NCBI GenBank assembly: GCA_905339295.1
Contig: CAJPFI010000005.1
Span: 62,001 to 126,000 of the forward strand
Length of the DNA stretch: 64,000 bases
Direction: 5' to 3'
Source: Burkholderiales bacterium
GTDB taxonomy: Bacteria > Pseudomonadota > Gammaproteobacteria > Burkholderiales > Casimicrobiaceae
A model generated the notes under the pieces. It was given only the letters and a program-made list of their open reading frames with translations, ran no database searches and was not told the origin of the DNA. Below, piece by piece: positions 1 through 8,129 of the stretch (within the stretch, counting starts at the first letter, position 1; each line of letters starts with the position of its first letter). A program made the position numbers and the translations under genes.

Positions 1-254
1 ACTGCACCGCCGACTTGTCGGTGTTGGCGACGTTGTACTTGTAGAGCTTGGCCTTCTCCTTGACGAAGCGCGTGCGGAACCGGCGGTCCGAAACGGTCGG
101 CACCATGGCGTCGGAAATGTGGCCGACGCCGCCGAGGCGCGCGACCTCGAGCGCGAGCTCGGCGGTCGAGATGTCGACCCCCATGCCGCCGCAGACGATC
201 GGCACCAGCTCCCGCTTGCCGAACCGGAGGCGAAAGTCGTTCACGCATCGCATA
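1..254 (-). CDS. Nitronate monooxygenase-family protein (N-terminal part, runs off window)
   Basis: Only the first 84 residues are present; the gene leaves the window at its left edge. The frame opens with ATG at 254. Residues 17-34 (VPIVCGGMGVDISTAELA) and the following VARLGGVGHISDAM are typical of the first two strand-loop units of the FMN-dependent nitronate monooxygenase / 2-nitropropane dioxygenase TIM barrel, where the Gly-Gly-Met loop faces the flavin. Family members oxidise nitronates or act as related FMN reductases in the cytoplasm. The catalytic His lies beyond the window, so the exact activity cannot be judged. Two short hairpins (309-357) lie just upstream. Confidence 0.75.
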
Positions 255-1504
255 CCCATCCTGCGGTCCTCGCCGGTCACGCACGCGGCGGGGGCCGGTG
301 CGACGTGCCGGCATCATGCCGACACGAGCCGCCGCGATCCGCACCGGGGGCCGGTGCGGTCGATGTCTGACGCACGATCGGACTCGCCTTCATCGGCATC
401 ATTCTAGCCCGCGGAGACGTCGGCCGAGCTCTCCGTTCGCACGGGCGCCGGGTCGTCCCGGAGAGACCGCAACGGCATTGCGGCTTCCGCGGCGTCGTTG
501 CCCGCGCCGGACACCGGGCATCCGTCTGCGTCCGACCCGATGCGTCGAATCGCACATTCCTGGCGCGATCGGACTTGCGACACCCGCTCGATCGCGTATG
601 CCCCGCGCTCCGTTGTGGCGGTCGATCGAGAGCCTCCCCGGCAGAATCGAGGCGACGAACTCCCGGGACTTGACACCTGGCGATCGGCCGACAGGCACCG
701 CACGGATCGCGTCAGCGCGTCGGCCGTCGTCGACGTCGAGATCGAACGGGTACTCGCGGGACAGGACGAGGACGTGGTCGTCCGCGACGAAGTGTCGTCG
801 ACGAAAGCGCCGGAACGGACCGGGACGTCCGCGAGCGCTCGGGACTGCGGTGTGAGCGGGTGCCCTTGACGCTCTGGGCGAACACGGGTGGAGTATCCGC
901 CGTCACGTGGTTGCCGGCCGAGGACGTGGCACTTCGCATTGCCGCTCGCCCGGGAATCGGGGCCACCGTTCGGATTGCAGTCCCGGCTGCACTGAAGACC
1001 GGGCCCTGCCCCTTTTGCGGGTCGCATCGGACTACCATTGCCCGGTTGAGAAGGAACCGGGGCCGGGCTCCGGGTGGCGCCCGCGTCGCTCCGCCCATCG
1101 ACGCCGGCCACGCGTGCATCGCCGTTTCAAGCCTGATCGCCTGGAACGTTCTTCGAGGTGATCGCGATGAATCCACGCGCCGCGTTTTCCTGCATCGTCG
1201 CGCTGCTGCCTGCCGGGACGGCGCACGCTCGCGATGAAGCCCCGAAGAAGCGAAGCAGAGCTTCGACGCAGGGCCGTTTCCCCCGACGGCGTCGCCGCCA
1301 TCCGCCGCGAGCAATCCGACGAATGCCCGGACCGCCGGATCGAGGAGTGCGAACCCCGCATGAAGGGCTCCGGCAGGCATGGTCGAAACGCAGGCCTGAT
1401 CTGGATTCTGGCCCCGGTTGGGATGGTGCCTTCCTGCGACGAAGGACGGATCGAGGCCGGCTGACGTGTTCGTTGGCGGGCGTTCAATACGCGAGGTGTC
1501 CGAA
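255..1504. other. Long stretch without a convincing gene
   Basis: I see no recognisable protein in either strand of this 1.25 kb. The open frames are Arg/Pro-rich translations typical of non-coding high-GC DNA. The only hint of a gene is an ATG at 1167, preceded by GAGGTGATCGCG, that opens a signal-peptide-like run (MNPRAAFSCIVALLPAGTAHA) and then turns into Arg-rich, unrecognisable sequence. It could be the 5' stump of a secreted protein broken by a frameshift. The stretch near the left end holds two hairpins, annotated separately. Confidence 0.5.
309..357. promoter_or_regulatory. Two adjacent palindromes upstream of the nitronate monooxygenase gene
   Basis: CGGCAT-c-ATGCCG at 309-321 and GCACCGG-ggg-CCGGTGC at 341-357 are both perfect inverted repeats. 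They sit 55-103 bp upstream of the minus-strand start at 254. They could be operator sites or RNA hairpins in the leader; no T-tract follows, so terminator function is unlikely. The role is inferred from position only. Confidence 0.3.
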
Positions 1505-2209
1505 ATGGATGGGAAGGCGCAAGTCAACGTTCGGCGGCAGAGCTGGGACAGGAACATCTTCGCGAACGTCGTCGCCGGCGAGTACGGCGACATCGCGTTC
1601 TCAGGGACGACGGTCGTCGACATCGGCGCCCACATCGGCTCGTTCAGCATCCTCGCCGCAACGAGAGGCGCACGACGGATCCTGGCCTACGAGGCCTGGG
1701 CCGAGAACTTCGAATTGCTCGTGATGAACTGCCGGACCCTGCCCGCGGTGGAGTGCCACCATGCCGCAGTCTGGCGGTCGGACGTCGGCGATGCGGTGCT
1801 GGACTGGCGCGCGGCCGCCAATCCGGATAACACCGGCGGCGGAACGGTGATCGACTGCGCGTCGGTAGCAGGGGAGCCCATCGCCGGCCAGAAGCGATGC
1901 GCGGTCAGGGCGATTCCGTTCGACGACATCGTCGACCGCGTCGGCGACATCGACGTGCTGAAGATCGACGCGGAAGGCAGCGAATACCCGATTCTGTACA
2001 CGAGTCGAAAGCTCGATCGGGTCCGGACGATCGTCGGCGAGTATCACGCGGTGGCCGGACTCGCGGAGCGAATGGGGCTTCCCGGCGCCCCCGACTGGAA
2101 CGTCGATCGCCTTCGTGAGCACCTCGAGCGCCACGGGTTCGACGTGGCAACGAGGGACAACGGCTGCCTTGGCATCTTCCGCGCGGAGCGGAGGCGCCCG
2201 CTTCGCTGA
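1505..2209 (+). CDS. FkbM-family SAM-dependent methyltransferase
   Basis: A 234-residue protein with the FkbM methyltransferase layout. Motif I for S-adenosylmethionine is at residues 37-50 (VVDIGAHIGSFSIL), followed by an acidic strand end (LAYEAW) at about 60-65 and the family hallmark KIDAEGSEYPIL at 153-164. Members O-methylate sugars, polyketides or small secreted metabolites; the substrate cannot be read from sequence. The ATG at 1505 is chosen because GAGGTG (1493-1498) precedes it by six bases; an in-frame GTG at 1466 would add 13 residues. The gene stands alone between non-coding DNA and a decayed regulator, so its context gives no pathway. Confidence 0.8.
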   Translation: MDGKAQVNVRRQSWDRNIFANVVAGEYGDIAFSGTTVVDIGAHIGSFSILAATRGARRILAYEAWAENFELLVMNCRTLPAVECHHAAVWRSDVGDAVLDWRAAANPDNTGGGTVIDCASVAGEPIAGQKRCAVRAIPFDDIVDRVGDIDVLKIDAEGSEYPILYTSRKLDRVRTIVGEYHAVAGLAERMGLPGAPDWNVDRLREHLERHGFDVATRDNGCLGIFRAERRRPLR

Positions 2210-2449
2210 AAGTACCGCCGTCGTCGGTCATGCGGGGTCAGAGACCGGATTCAGGGGCGGCGGCGCGATGACTGACTTGCGTTTCGCTGCTGTCGCTCGA
2301 ACGGCGACGTCCTGCGCGGCGCATTCGCCGAGGCTCGTCCCTGACCCTCATTGTCCCGCTCGGCGCGGGCCGCATGCGTCGCTCAATACCGGCGTTGCCG
2401 ACATGCGCCTCCCGGGTTGCCGTCGAACCGAGCAGATGCGGGGCGACCA

Positions 2450-2806
2450 CGCCACCGTCGCGACGACCTTCATCGAGCGGTTCCGCTGGCCGGAGAATTG
2501 CAGGCAGGTCTGCACTTCGGGCCCCTTGGGCACGGCCTTGCGGAATGTGATGCGAGCGGTCTCGCCCTGCTTGTCGAGCGGCACCTCGAGGTGCGCGGTG
2601 AGTCCCGGGCCGACCCGGCGCGGATCGACGATCGCTGCGCAGCGAAGGAGCACGCCGGAAGCTTCGAGCCGGCGTATCGGACGCAGGCACGGAGCTGGGG
2701 ACGGCGCGAGGTCGGCGTCCTGCATGCGGCCGATCTCCTGCAGGATGGCGAGGATGCGGAGGTCGGTGCGATCGAGGTCGGGCGGGGCATAGGCATGGGA
2801 ACTCAT
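2450..2806 (-). pseudogene. Decayed Lrp/AsnC-family transcriptional regulator
   Basis: Reading from ATG 2806, the first ~110 residues are clearly Lrp/AsnC-like: LDRTDLRILAILQEIGRM is the first HTH helix, followed by PCLRPIRRLEASGVLL (recognition helix and wing), then DPRRVGPGLTAHLEVPLDKQ of the RAM domain entrance. The HTH has lost about five residues: where the family has a turn plus GLSPSPCLRR there is only ADLAPSPAPCLRP. After CLQFSGQRNRSMKVVAT the homology stops in a region that should continue through the effector-binding domain, and the frame drifts into unrelated sequence. An intact protein of about 150-160 residues is therefore not made. No target operon is evident. Confidence 0.65.
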
Positions 2807-3071
2807 GCGCGGATCGGTTGATTGGCGCAACATTGGTGCGCTGATCGACCATGCACGTCACGACCGGTCGCCGCGTTTCTTCCCTTGCCCGCGGACGTCC
2901 CGGCTCGCGGGCGTAGCGCGAAGTACGTCCGGAACGGAAGTCCGCGGCGGGACCGATCCCTCGGGCGCGTGCTCTTATCAATCGAGGCTGCGACACGGTG
3001 TGACGGGTGGAACCCCGAGCAGACTCCGTTGCTGAACCAGGGTCATTGGCGGGGGTTCCGACGAGCGGAGC

Positions 3072-3094
3072 GGGGGCGCGGGTGAGGGTGAGGG
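3072..3094 (+). other. Potential G-quadruplex upstream of hppD
   Basis: Four G-runs (3072-3076, 3080-3082, 3086-3088, 3092-3094) are separated by three 3-base loops (CGC, TGA, TGA), a canonical intramolecular G4 motif on the coding strand. It lies 127 bp before the hppD start codon within a purine-rich stretch (3050-3126) and next to the palindromic repeat cluster. Formation and any effect on hppD are inferred. Confidence 0.4.
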
Positions 3095-3126
3095 AATTCG
3101 GGGGTGGAGAGGTGGGCGGAGAAGGA

Positions 3127-3202
3127 GTCGGGCTGAAGCCCGACCTACAAGCCCGACCTACAAGCCCGACCCACAGGCCCGACCCACAGGCCCGACCCAC
3201 AG
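3127..3202. repeat. REP-like palindrome followed by five 13-bp tandem units
   Basis: The palindrome GTCGGGCTGAAGCCCGAC occupies 3127-3144 (8-bp stem, or 7-bp stem with a TGAA loop). Its right arm is then repeated in tandem as 13-bp units: GCCCGACCTACAA twice (3138-3163) and GCCCGACCCACAG three times (3164-3202). The array ends nine bases before the hppD ribosome-binding site, so it will be part of the hppD leader if transcription starts upstream. The same palindrome recurs at several intergenic sites in the left half of the window. Confidence 0.9.
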
Positions 3203-3220
3203 GAATCGTTGGAGGCGACG

Positions 3221-4306
3221 ATGACGACGACGTCCAGCATCGACCCCTGGGACAACCCGCTCGGAACCGACGGGTTCGAGTTCATCGAGTACGCCGCTCC
3301 CGATCCGGCCGCGCTCGGCCGGCTGTTCGACGCGATGGGCTTCACGGCGATCGCGAAGCATCGCAGCAAGAACGTGCTGCTGTATCGCCAGGGCGGCGTC
3401 AACTTCATCGTCAACGCGGAGCCGGCAAGCTTCGCGCAGTCGTTCGCGCGCGTGCACGGACCGTCGATCTGCGCGATCGCGTTCCGCGTGCGTGACGCGG
3501 CGCATGCGTACCGCACGTGCGTCGCGAACGGCGCGTGGGGCGTCGAGGCGCATCCGGGCCCGATGGAGCTCGCGATCCCCGCGATCAAGGGGATCGGCGA
3601 CTCGCTTGTCTATCTCGTCGACCGCTACGCGCGCGACGGGCACGGCGTGTCGATCTACGACATCGACTTCGTGCCGCTGCCCGGCGCCGACCCGAATCCG
3701 GCGGGCGCGGGGCTTACCGCGATCGACCACCTGACGCACAACGTGTATCGCGGCCGCATGGACGAGTGGGCGAACTTCTACGAGCGGCTGTTCAACTTCC
3801 GCGAGATCCGCTACTTCGACATCGAGGGCAAGCTGACGGGATTGAAGTCGAAGGCGATGACGTCGCCGTGCGGGAAGATCCGCATCCCGATCAACGAGTC
3901 GTCGGACGACAGGAGCCAGATCCAGGAATACCTGGTCGATTACCGCGGCGAGGGCATCCAGCACGTCGCGCTCGCGACGGCGGACATCCACGCGACGGTC
4001 GAAGTGCTCGCGAAGCGCGGCGTCGCGTTCCAGGACGCGCCCGACACCTACTACGAGCAGCTCGCGACGCGGCTGCCCGGACACAGGGAGGACACGGCGC
4101 GGTTGCGGCGCAATCGCATCCTGCTGGACGGCGCGCCCGCGGCCGACGAGATGCTGTTGCAGATCTTCACGAAGAACGTGATCGGGCCGATATTCTTCGA
4201 GCTGATCCAGCGGAAAGGGAACGAGGGCTTCGGCGAGGGCAACTTCCGCGCGCTGTTCGAGTCGATCGAGCTCGACCAGATCCGGCGCGGGGTGCTGGAC
4301 GGGTGA
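3221..4306 (+). CDS. hppD: 4-hydroxyphenylpyruvate dioxygenase
   Basis: This 361-residue Fe(II) dioxygenase converts 4-hydroxyphenylpyruvate to homogentisate in tyrosine catabolism. Two vicinal-oxygen-chelate halves are visible. All three iron ligands are present: His170 (AIDHLTHNVY), His248 (IQHVALATADI) and Glu327 (IFFELIQRKGNEGFGEGNF). The C-terminal helix that gates the active site (FRALFESIELDQIRRG) is complete. Length and motifs match bacterial HPPD. ATG 3221 is preferred over the in-frame TTG at 3209 because GGAGG at 3211-3215 precedes it by five bases. No homogentisate pathway gene follows; the gene is alone, flanked by repeats on both sides. A diverged HPPD-like protein is encoded at 22372-23268. 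Confidence 0.95.
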   Translation: MTTTSSIDPWDNPLGTDGFEFIEYAAPDPAALGRLFDAMGFTAIAKHRSKNVLLYRQGGVNFIVNAEPASFAQSFARVHGPSICAIAFRVRDAAHAYRTCVANGAWGVEAHPGPMELAIPAIKGIGDSLVYLVDRYARDGHGVSIYDIDFVPLPGADPNPAGAGLTAIDHLTHNVYRGRMDEWANFYERLFNFREIRYFDIEGKLTGLKSKAMTSPCGKIRIPINESSDDRSQIQEYLVDYRGEGIQHVALATADIHATVEVLAKRGVAFQDAPDTYYEQLATRLPGHREDTARLRRNRILLDGAPAADEMLLQIFTKNVIGPIFFELIQRKGNEGFGEGNFRALFESIELDQIRRGVLDG

Positions 4307-4426
4307 CGGCTGCGATGGGGCTGTCGGGCTGAAGCCCGACCCACAGGCACCCATCCGGCGCGGGATGCTGGACGGGTGAGGGCTGCGATGGGGCTGTCGC
4401 GCTGAAGCCCGACGCACAGGCACCCA
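4281..4426. repeat. 73-bp tandem duplication covering the 3' end of hppD and a palindrome
   Basis: Copy 1 is 4281-4353 and copy 2 is 4354-4426, differing at about four of 73 positions. Copy 1 contains the last eight hppD codons, the stop and the palindrome GTCGGGCTGAAGCCCGAC (4323-4340). Copy 2 repeats the coding tail out of context and carries a palindrome with one changed base in each flank (GTCGCGCTGAAGCCCGACG). The palindrome downstream of a stop codon could act as a 3'-end hairpin. Confidence 0.9.
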
Positions 4427-4619
4427 TGTGCCCCGCCGGGTCGAACACTGCTCAATTCGCGCAGCGTCCGGCCCCGCTTGCCGGGGCGTAGGGCGCCCGG
4501 AAAACGTCGTCCCGCCGCGAAGGAATTTCTGCGCCGCAACACGCTCCAACGGGATGCGCCAGGCGTCCGGTGCCCTTGTGCCGGGCGCCGCAGCCCCCAA
4601 AGTCGAAAAATGTCGGCCC

Positions 4620-4646
4620 AAGGGGATGCGAACTCCTCCCCTTTTT
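4620..4646 (+). terminator. Rho-independent terminator-like hairpin before birA
   Basis: AAGGGGA (4620-4626) pairs with TCCCCTT (4637-4643) across a 10-base loop and runs into TTTTT (4642-4646). T-runs are rare in this high-GC sequence, so the match is notable. It is 313 bp after hppD and only 12 bases before the birA start, so it may end hppD read-through. The rest of 4427-4619 holds no gene that I can see. Confidence 0.5.
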
Positions 4647-4657
4647 GTTACACTTCA

Positions 4658-5776
4658 ATGCTTTGCTGCGGTCAAGAGACGTTAGTGCTTACTCCGCTCA
4701 GTTTCACGCTGCTGCGACAGCTCTCGGACGGTGACTTCCACTCGGGCGAGGATCTCGCCGCGAAGGTGGGGCTCACGCGCGCCCGCGTTTCGCAGCTGCT
4801 GCGCCAGGCGGAGACGGCCGGCCTGACGCTCGAGCGCGTGCGCGGGCTTGGCTACCGGCTCAAGGCGGCCCCGGATTTCCTCGACGCGGCCGTGGTGCGC
4901 GCCGTGCTGACGCAGCTCGGCACGATCGTCGCCAAGCCGGGCGCGCCCGCGCCGAAGCTGCAGGTACCAATCGAGGAGGACCTCGGGATCTATGGTTCCG
5001 AGCGTTCCGTCTTCGACCGCACGCCCCCCGCCCTGCAGGTCGAGGTCTCCGACCAGATCGATTCGACGTCGTCCGAACTGCTGCGCCGCGCGCCGCGGCG
5101 CGACATCCACGGTGCGGTGCTCGCGGCCGAATGGCAGACCGCCGGCCGCGGCCGCCGCGGCCGCTCGTGGACCGCGGTCGCGGGCGGATCGCTCACGTTC
5201 TCGATCGGCTGGCGCTTCGAGCAGGGCGCGGGATTCCTCGCGGGACTGTCGCTCGCGGTCGGCGTCGCCGTCGCGCGCGCGCTCGAGAAGGAAGGCTACG
5301 ACGGCGTCGAGCTCAAGTGGCCGAACGACCTCGTGTTCCGCCACCACAAGGTCGGCGGGATCCTGATCGAGGTGAATGGCGATGCGCTCGGTCCCTCGAC
5401 CGTCGTCGTCGGCGTCGGCATCAACGTCCGCATGCCGCGCGAAGTGCGGCGCGAGATCGCACAGCCGGTCACCGACCTGCAGACGGTCGCGGGTCGCGGC
5501 TCGAAGCCGGTCGACCGCAACCGCCTTCTCGCGCGCCTCGTCGCGGAGCTTGCGTCGATGCTCGCGGCGTATGCCGAGCACGGCTTCGCGCCGATCGCCG
5601 CCGAGTGGCAGCAGCGGCACGCCTACCAGGGCAAGCCGGTGAAGCTCGTCCTTCCCGACGGCGGCGCGGTCAAGGGCACGGTGGCAGGCGTCGACGCGAG
5701 CGGTGCGCTGGTGCTCGCCGACGGCCCGCGCCGGTCGCGATTCCTGACGGGCGAGCTCTCGCTGCGTCGGGCGTGA
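4658..5776 (+). CDS. birA: Bifunctional biotin--[acetyl-CoA-carboxylase] ligase / biotin operon repressor
   Basis: About 372 residues. It activates biotin with ATP and attaches it to the biotin carboxyl carrier protein. The N-terminal 65 residues form the BirA winged HTH (LSDGDFHSGEDLAAKVGLTR, then RVSQLLRQAETAGL and VRGLGYRL), so it may also repress biotin genes. The ligase domain has the adenylate loop GRGRRGRSW near residue 162, KWPNDL near 219 and KVGGILIEV near 231, and ends in the SH3-like C-terminal domain. A stretch of about 40 residues between HTH and ligase domain is longer than in E. coli BirA. Start ATG 4658 or GTG 4685 (the latter fits the usual N-terminus). It is followed by the CoaX-like gene, a common betaproteobacterial order. 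Confidence 0.93.
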   Translation: MLCCGQETLVLTPLSFTLLRQLSDGDFHSGEDLAAKVGLTRARVSQLLRQAETAGLTLERVRGLGYRLKAAPDFLDAAVVRAVLTQLGTIVAKPGAPAPKLQVPIEEDLGIYGSERSVFDRTPPALQVEVSDQIDSTSSELLRRAPRRDIHGAVLAAEWQTAGRGRRGRSWTAVAGGSLTFSIGWRFEQGAGFLAGLSLAVGVAVARALEKEGYDGVELKWPNDLVFRHHKVGGILIEVNGDALGPSTVVVGVGINVRMPREVRREIAQPVTDLQTVAGRGSKPVDRNRLLARLVAELASMLAAYAEHGFAPIAAEWQQRHAYQGKPVKLVLPDGGAVKGTVAGVDASGALVLADGPRRSRFLTGELSLRRA

Positions 5777-5828
5777 TCCAGGGGTCCCGAGGGGACTGAC
5801 CCCGGTTTCGTCGGGGTCGGACCCCTTC

Positions 5829-6084
5829 GAAAGCGCCAGTCGGGCTTCAGCCCCGACATGGCCCGGTGGGTCGGGCTTAAGCCCGACGGACTGCTTCAGC
5901 CCGAGTCACGAGCGACCCACCATCCGAAGACCATGCGGATCCGGCGCGAGCGGGGCGGCGGCAAGGCGTCGGGCTGAAGCCCGACCCACGATGGTGCCGC
6001 CGGCTGAAGCCCGACCCACGATGGTGCCGCCGGCAGAAGCCCGACCCAGGATGTTGCCTCGGGCTGCGGCCCGACCCGCAGACT
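5829..6084. repeat. Palindromic repeat cluster with a 30-bp tandem array
   Basis: The whole birA to CoaX-like intergenic region (5777-6115) is repeats. It starts with GGGGTCGGACCCC-type palindromic sequence (about 5790-5826), then palindromes at about 5838-5855 and a perfect GTCGGGCTTAAGCCCGAC at 5870-5887. From 5971 a 30-bp unit (CGGCTGAAGCCCGACCCACG plus ATGGTGCCGC) repeats at 5971, 6001 and 6031, with a fourth partial unit at 6061-6080 (about 3.7 copies). The third and fourth units have drifted. No gene is seen here. Confidence 0.9.
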
Positions 6085-6115
6085 CCCCGGCCCCGCTCTT
6101 GCTTCCGCCCCCGGC

Positions 6116-6859
6116 ATGATCCTCGTCGTCCACATCGGCGCGTCCCGGATGAAGTGGGGCCTGCATGGGGCCCGCGGCTGGCTGGCGCAGGGCGTCACGC
6201 CCAATGCCGAGATCGGCACGCTCGCGCTGCGCGAATGGCAGAACGTCCCGCGTCCGCGGCGGGCGGTCGGCGTCAATGCCGCCGGCGAGGCGACGCGCGT
6301 GCGCACGGAGGCACAGCTCGCGCGCTGGCGCGTTCCGATGGAATGGATCGTGCCCGCGCCGCGGGCGGGCGGGGTCGTCAATGGCTACACGGAGCCGTCG
6401 ACCCTCTCGCCGGTGCGCTGGGCGTCGCTGATCGCGGCGCGCAGGCGCGCCCTCGCGAGCGAGCTGTTCCCGCCGCCCTGCGTCGTCGTCAACGCGGGGA
6501 CGATCATCAGCGTCGACGCGCTCGACGCCGATGGCGTCTTCCGCGGCGGCCTCGTGCTGCCGGGGCTGCACGCGATGCTCAGGTCGCTCGCTGACGCGTC
6601 GCCTTCATGGCGCATGTCGATCGGACACTGGCGCGACTTCCCTTCGAGCAACTCCGACGCCGCCGCGACCGGCGTGCTCGCCGCCGCGGCCGGCGCGATC
6701 GAGCAGGTGCGCGAGCGCCTGCGCCGCGACGAGTCGGCGGTGCGTTGCTACGTCTCCGGCGGCGCGGCGCACGATCTCGAGCCGCATCTCGCCCCACCGG
6801 TGGAGGTCGTGGATAATCTCGTGCTCGAAGGCGCGCTGGCGCTCGCCGAAGCGGCGTGA
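6116..6859 (+). CDS. CoaX-like type III pantothenate kinase paralogue with lost catalytic residues
   Basis: A 247-residue ASKHA-fold protein in the usual birA-coaX-SPOR position. The fold landmarks of CoaX remain: the region of residues 5-15, NGYTEPSTL near 88, GTIISVD near 126, GGLVLPGL near 142 and VSGGAAHDL near 215. The key residues do not. The phosphate-1 motif D-x-G-N-T is HIGAS here (Asp to His, Asn-Thr to Ala-Ser), and the catalytic Asp of the LGxDRW motif is absent (LSPVRW). I therefore expect little or no kinase activity. The intact enzyme is encoded at 57436-58197. It may be a relic, or a protein with a new binding role. The frame is intact with a normal stop. Confidence 0.8.
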   Translation: MILVVHIGASRMKWGLHGARGWLAQGVTPNAEIGTLALREWQNVPRPRRAVGVNAAGEATRVRTEAQLARWRVPMEWIVPAPRAGGVVNGYTEPSTLSPVRWASLIAARRRALASELFPPPCVVVNAGTIISVDALDADGVFRGGLVLPGLHAMLRSLADASPSWRMSIGHWRDFPSSNSDAAATGVLAAAAGAIEQVRERLRRDESAVRCYVSGGAAHDLEPHLAPPVEVVDNLVLEGALALAEAA

Positions 6860-6884
6860 CGCCGGCGCGCGCCGCGCCTCCCCG

Positions 6885-7532
6885 ATGCGAACCGTCTTCG
6901 TCCTGCTGCTGCTCGCCAACCTGACGCTGTTCGGGTATACGCGGCTCGACGTCGGCGCGGGTGGCGAGGCGGTCAGGCTTGCCGAGCAGATCCAGCCCGA
7001 CAGGATCAAGCTGCTCACACCGCAGGAAGTCGCCGCGCTGGGCCCGGCAAAGGTCGCCGCGCTCGCCGACGTGTGCGTCGAGTGGGGGCCGTTCTCGGAC
7101 GCCGACCGCGGCCGTGCGCTCGCGGAGCTCGAGCCGCTCGCGATCGGCAAGCTCACCACACAGCGGCGCGTCGACGCCGCCGGCACGTGGGCGGCGATGC
7201 TTTCGCCGTTCGCGAACCGTCCCGCCGCCGACCGCCGAGCGAGCGAGCTGCGGCAGCAGAACGTGCGCGACGTGTCGGTCATCGACGCGCCGGGCGGGCG
7301 CTATGCCATCGCGATAGGCGTGTTCCGCAGCGAGGACGCCGCGAACGCGCACGCGGCCGACCTGTCGCGGCAGGGTATCGCCAGCGCGGCGGCGGCGCAG
7401 CGCACGCAATCGGTGACGCAGTCGCTGATCGTCGTGCGCGATCCGCCCGCGAACGTCGTCGCGCGCTTGCGCGAGTTGCAGGGCACCTGGCCGGGCGCGG
7501 AGCTCAAGGTCGGGACGTGCGAGCGGGCGTGA
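6885..7532 (+). CDS. SPOR-domain protein (membrane-anchored)
   Basis: A 215-residue protein. Residues 1-20 (MRTVFVLLLLANLTLFGYTR) are one hydrophobic N-terminal anchor, and the region of residues 100-190 (AGTWAAMLSPFANRPAADRR, then GGRYAIAIGVFRSEDAANAH) is a SPOR fold that binds denuded peptidoglycan at division sites. A middle segment with CVEWGPFSD is shared with the small SPOR proteins found after coaX in betaproteobacteria. ATG 6885 lies 25 bases after the CoaX-like stop, so the two are probably co-transcribed. The C-terminal Cys is near the end (GTCERA). The specific cell-envelope role is inferred from the domain only. Confidence 0.8.
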   Translation: MRTVFVLLLLANLTLFGYTRLDVGAGGEAVRLAEQIQPDRIKLLTPQEVAALGPAKVAALADVCVEWGPFSDADRGRALAELEPLAIGKLTTQRRVDAAGTWAAMLSPFANRPAADRRASELRQQNVRDVSVIDAPGGRYAIAIGVFRSEDAANAHAADLSRQGIASAAAAQRTQSVTQSLIVVRDPPANVVARLRELQGTWPGAELKVGTCERA

Positions 7533-7701
7533 GGTCGTGCGGTCCGGCCCCGGTCTTCGCGTCCACGCGACCTGACGGACCGCTGCGGGGACCGACGACC
7601 TGGCAGAGGACTCCGACCCCCCGCTTGCATTCCGGCGGCGGATCGACGACATTCCTCCCCCCGCCGGCTTCCTGCGCCGGCCTTCGCCCGATCCGTTCTC
7701 G

Positions 7702-8124
7702 ATGAACCACGACGCAGCCACCCTCCGCACCGACGAAGCTCTGATCTCCGAGGCGAGGCGCGTGCTGGGCAAGTTCGCGCTGGTGAAGCCGACGATCACC
7801 GCGGGAGGCGTGGCCGCCGCGCTCGAGACGGCCGCCGGCAACGTCTACACGGGCATCTGCCTCGACCTCGCCTGCGGCATCGGCTTCTGCGCCGAGCACT
7901 CGGCGGTCGCCGAGATGCTGAAGGCGCGCGAGACCGAGATCCGACGCATCGTGGCGATCGACGTCGAGGGCGTGCTGGCGCCGTGCGGGCGCTGCCGCGA
8001 GCTGATCGTGCAGGTGGACCGGAGGAACCTCGATTGCGAGGTGATCCTGCCGGGCGGCAGCCGCGCGCGCATGTCCGACCTGCTGCCGCGCGCGTGGCTC
8101 GAGCCGCTGTTCGCGCGCGACTGA
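7702..8124 (+). CDS. Cytidine/deoxycytidylate deaminase-fold protein
   Basis: A 140-residue zinc deaminase. The zinc and proton-shuttle motif C63-A-E65-H and the second zinc motif P94-C95-G-R-C98 match the cytidine deaminase superfamily (C-A-E plus PCxxC, three Cys ligands). The length fits tetrameric cytidine deaminase or blasticidin-S-deaminase-like enzymes. Substrate is most likely a pyrimidine nucleoside, but the surrounding residues (ACGIGFCAEHSAVAEML) are closer to the blasticidin-type branch than to E. coli Cdd, so the substrate is left open. The next gene starts six bases after the stop, suggesting one transcript. Confidence 0.8.
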   Translation: MNHDAATLRTDEALISEARRVLGKFALVKPTITAGGVAAALETAAGNVYTGICLDLACGIGFCAEHSAVAEMLKARETEIRRIVAIDVEGVLAPCGRCRELIVQVDRRNLDCEVILPGGSRARMSDLLPRAWLEPLFARD

Positions 8125-8129
8125 CCGCC

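Noticed and set aside
1167-1504. Secreted protein starting MNPRAAFSCIVALLPAGTAHA
   Set aside because: After the signal-like stretch the translation is Arg-rich and unrecognisable; kept only as a note in the gap entry.
5971-6080. CRISPR-like array (30-bp repeat)
   Set aside because: Units are contiguous with no distinct spacers, the unit is built on a palindrome seen at other sites, and no cas gene is nearby.
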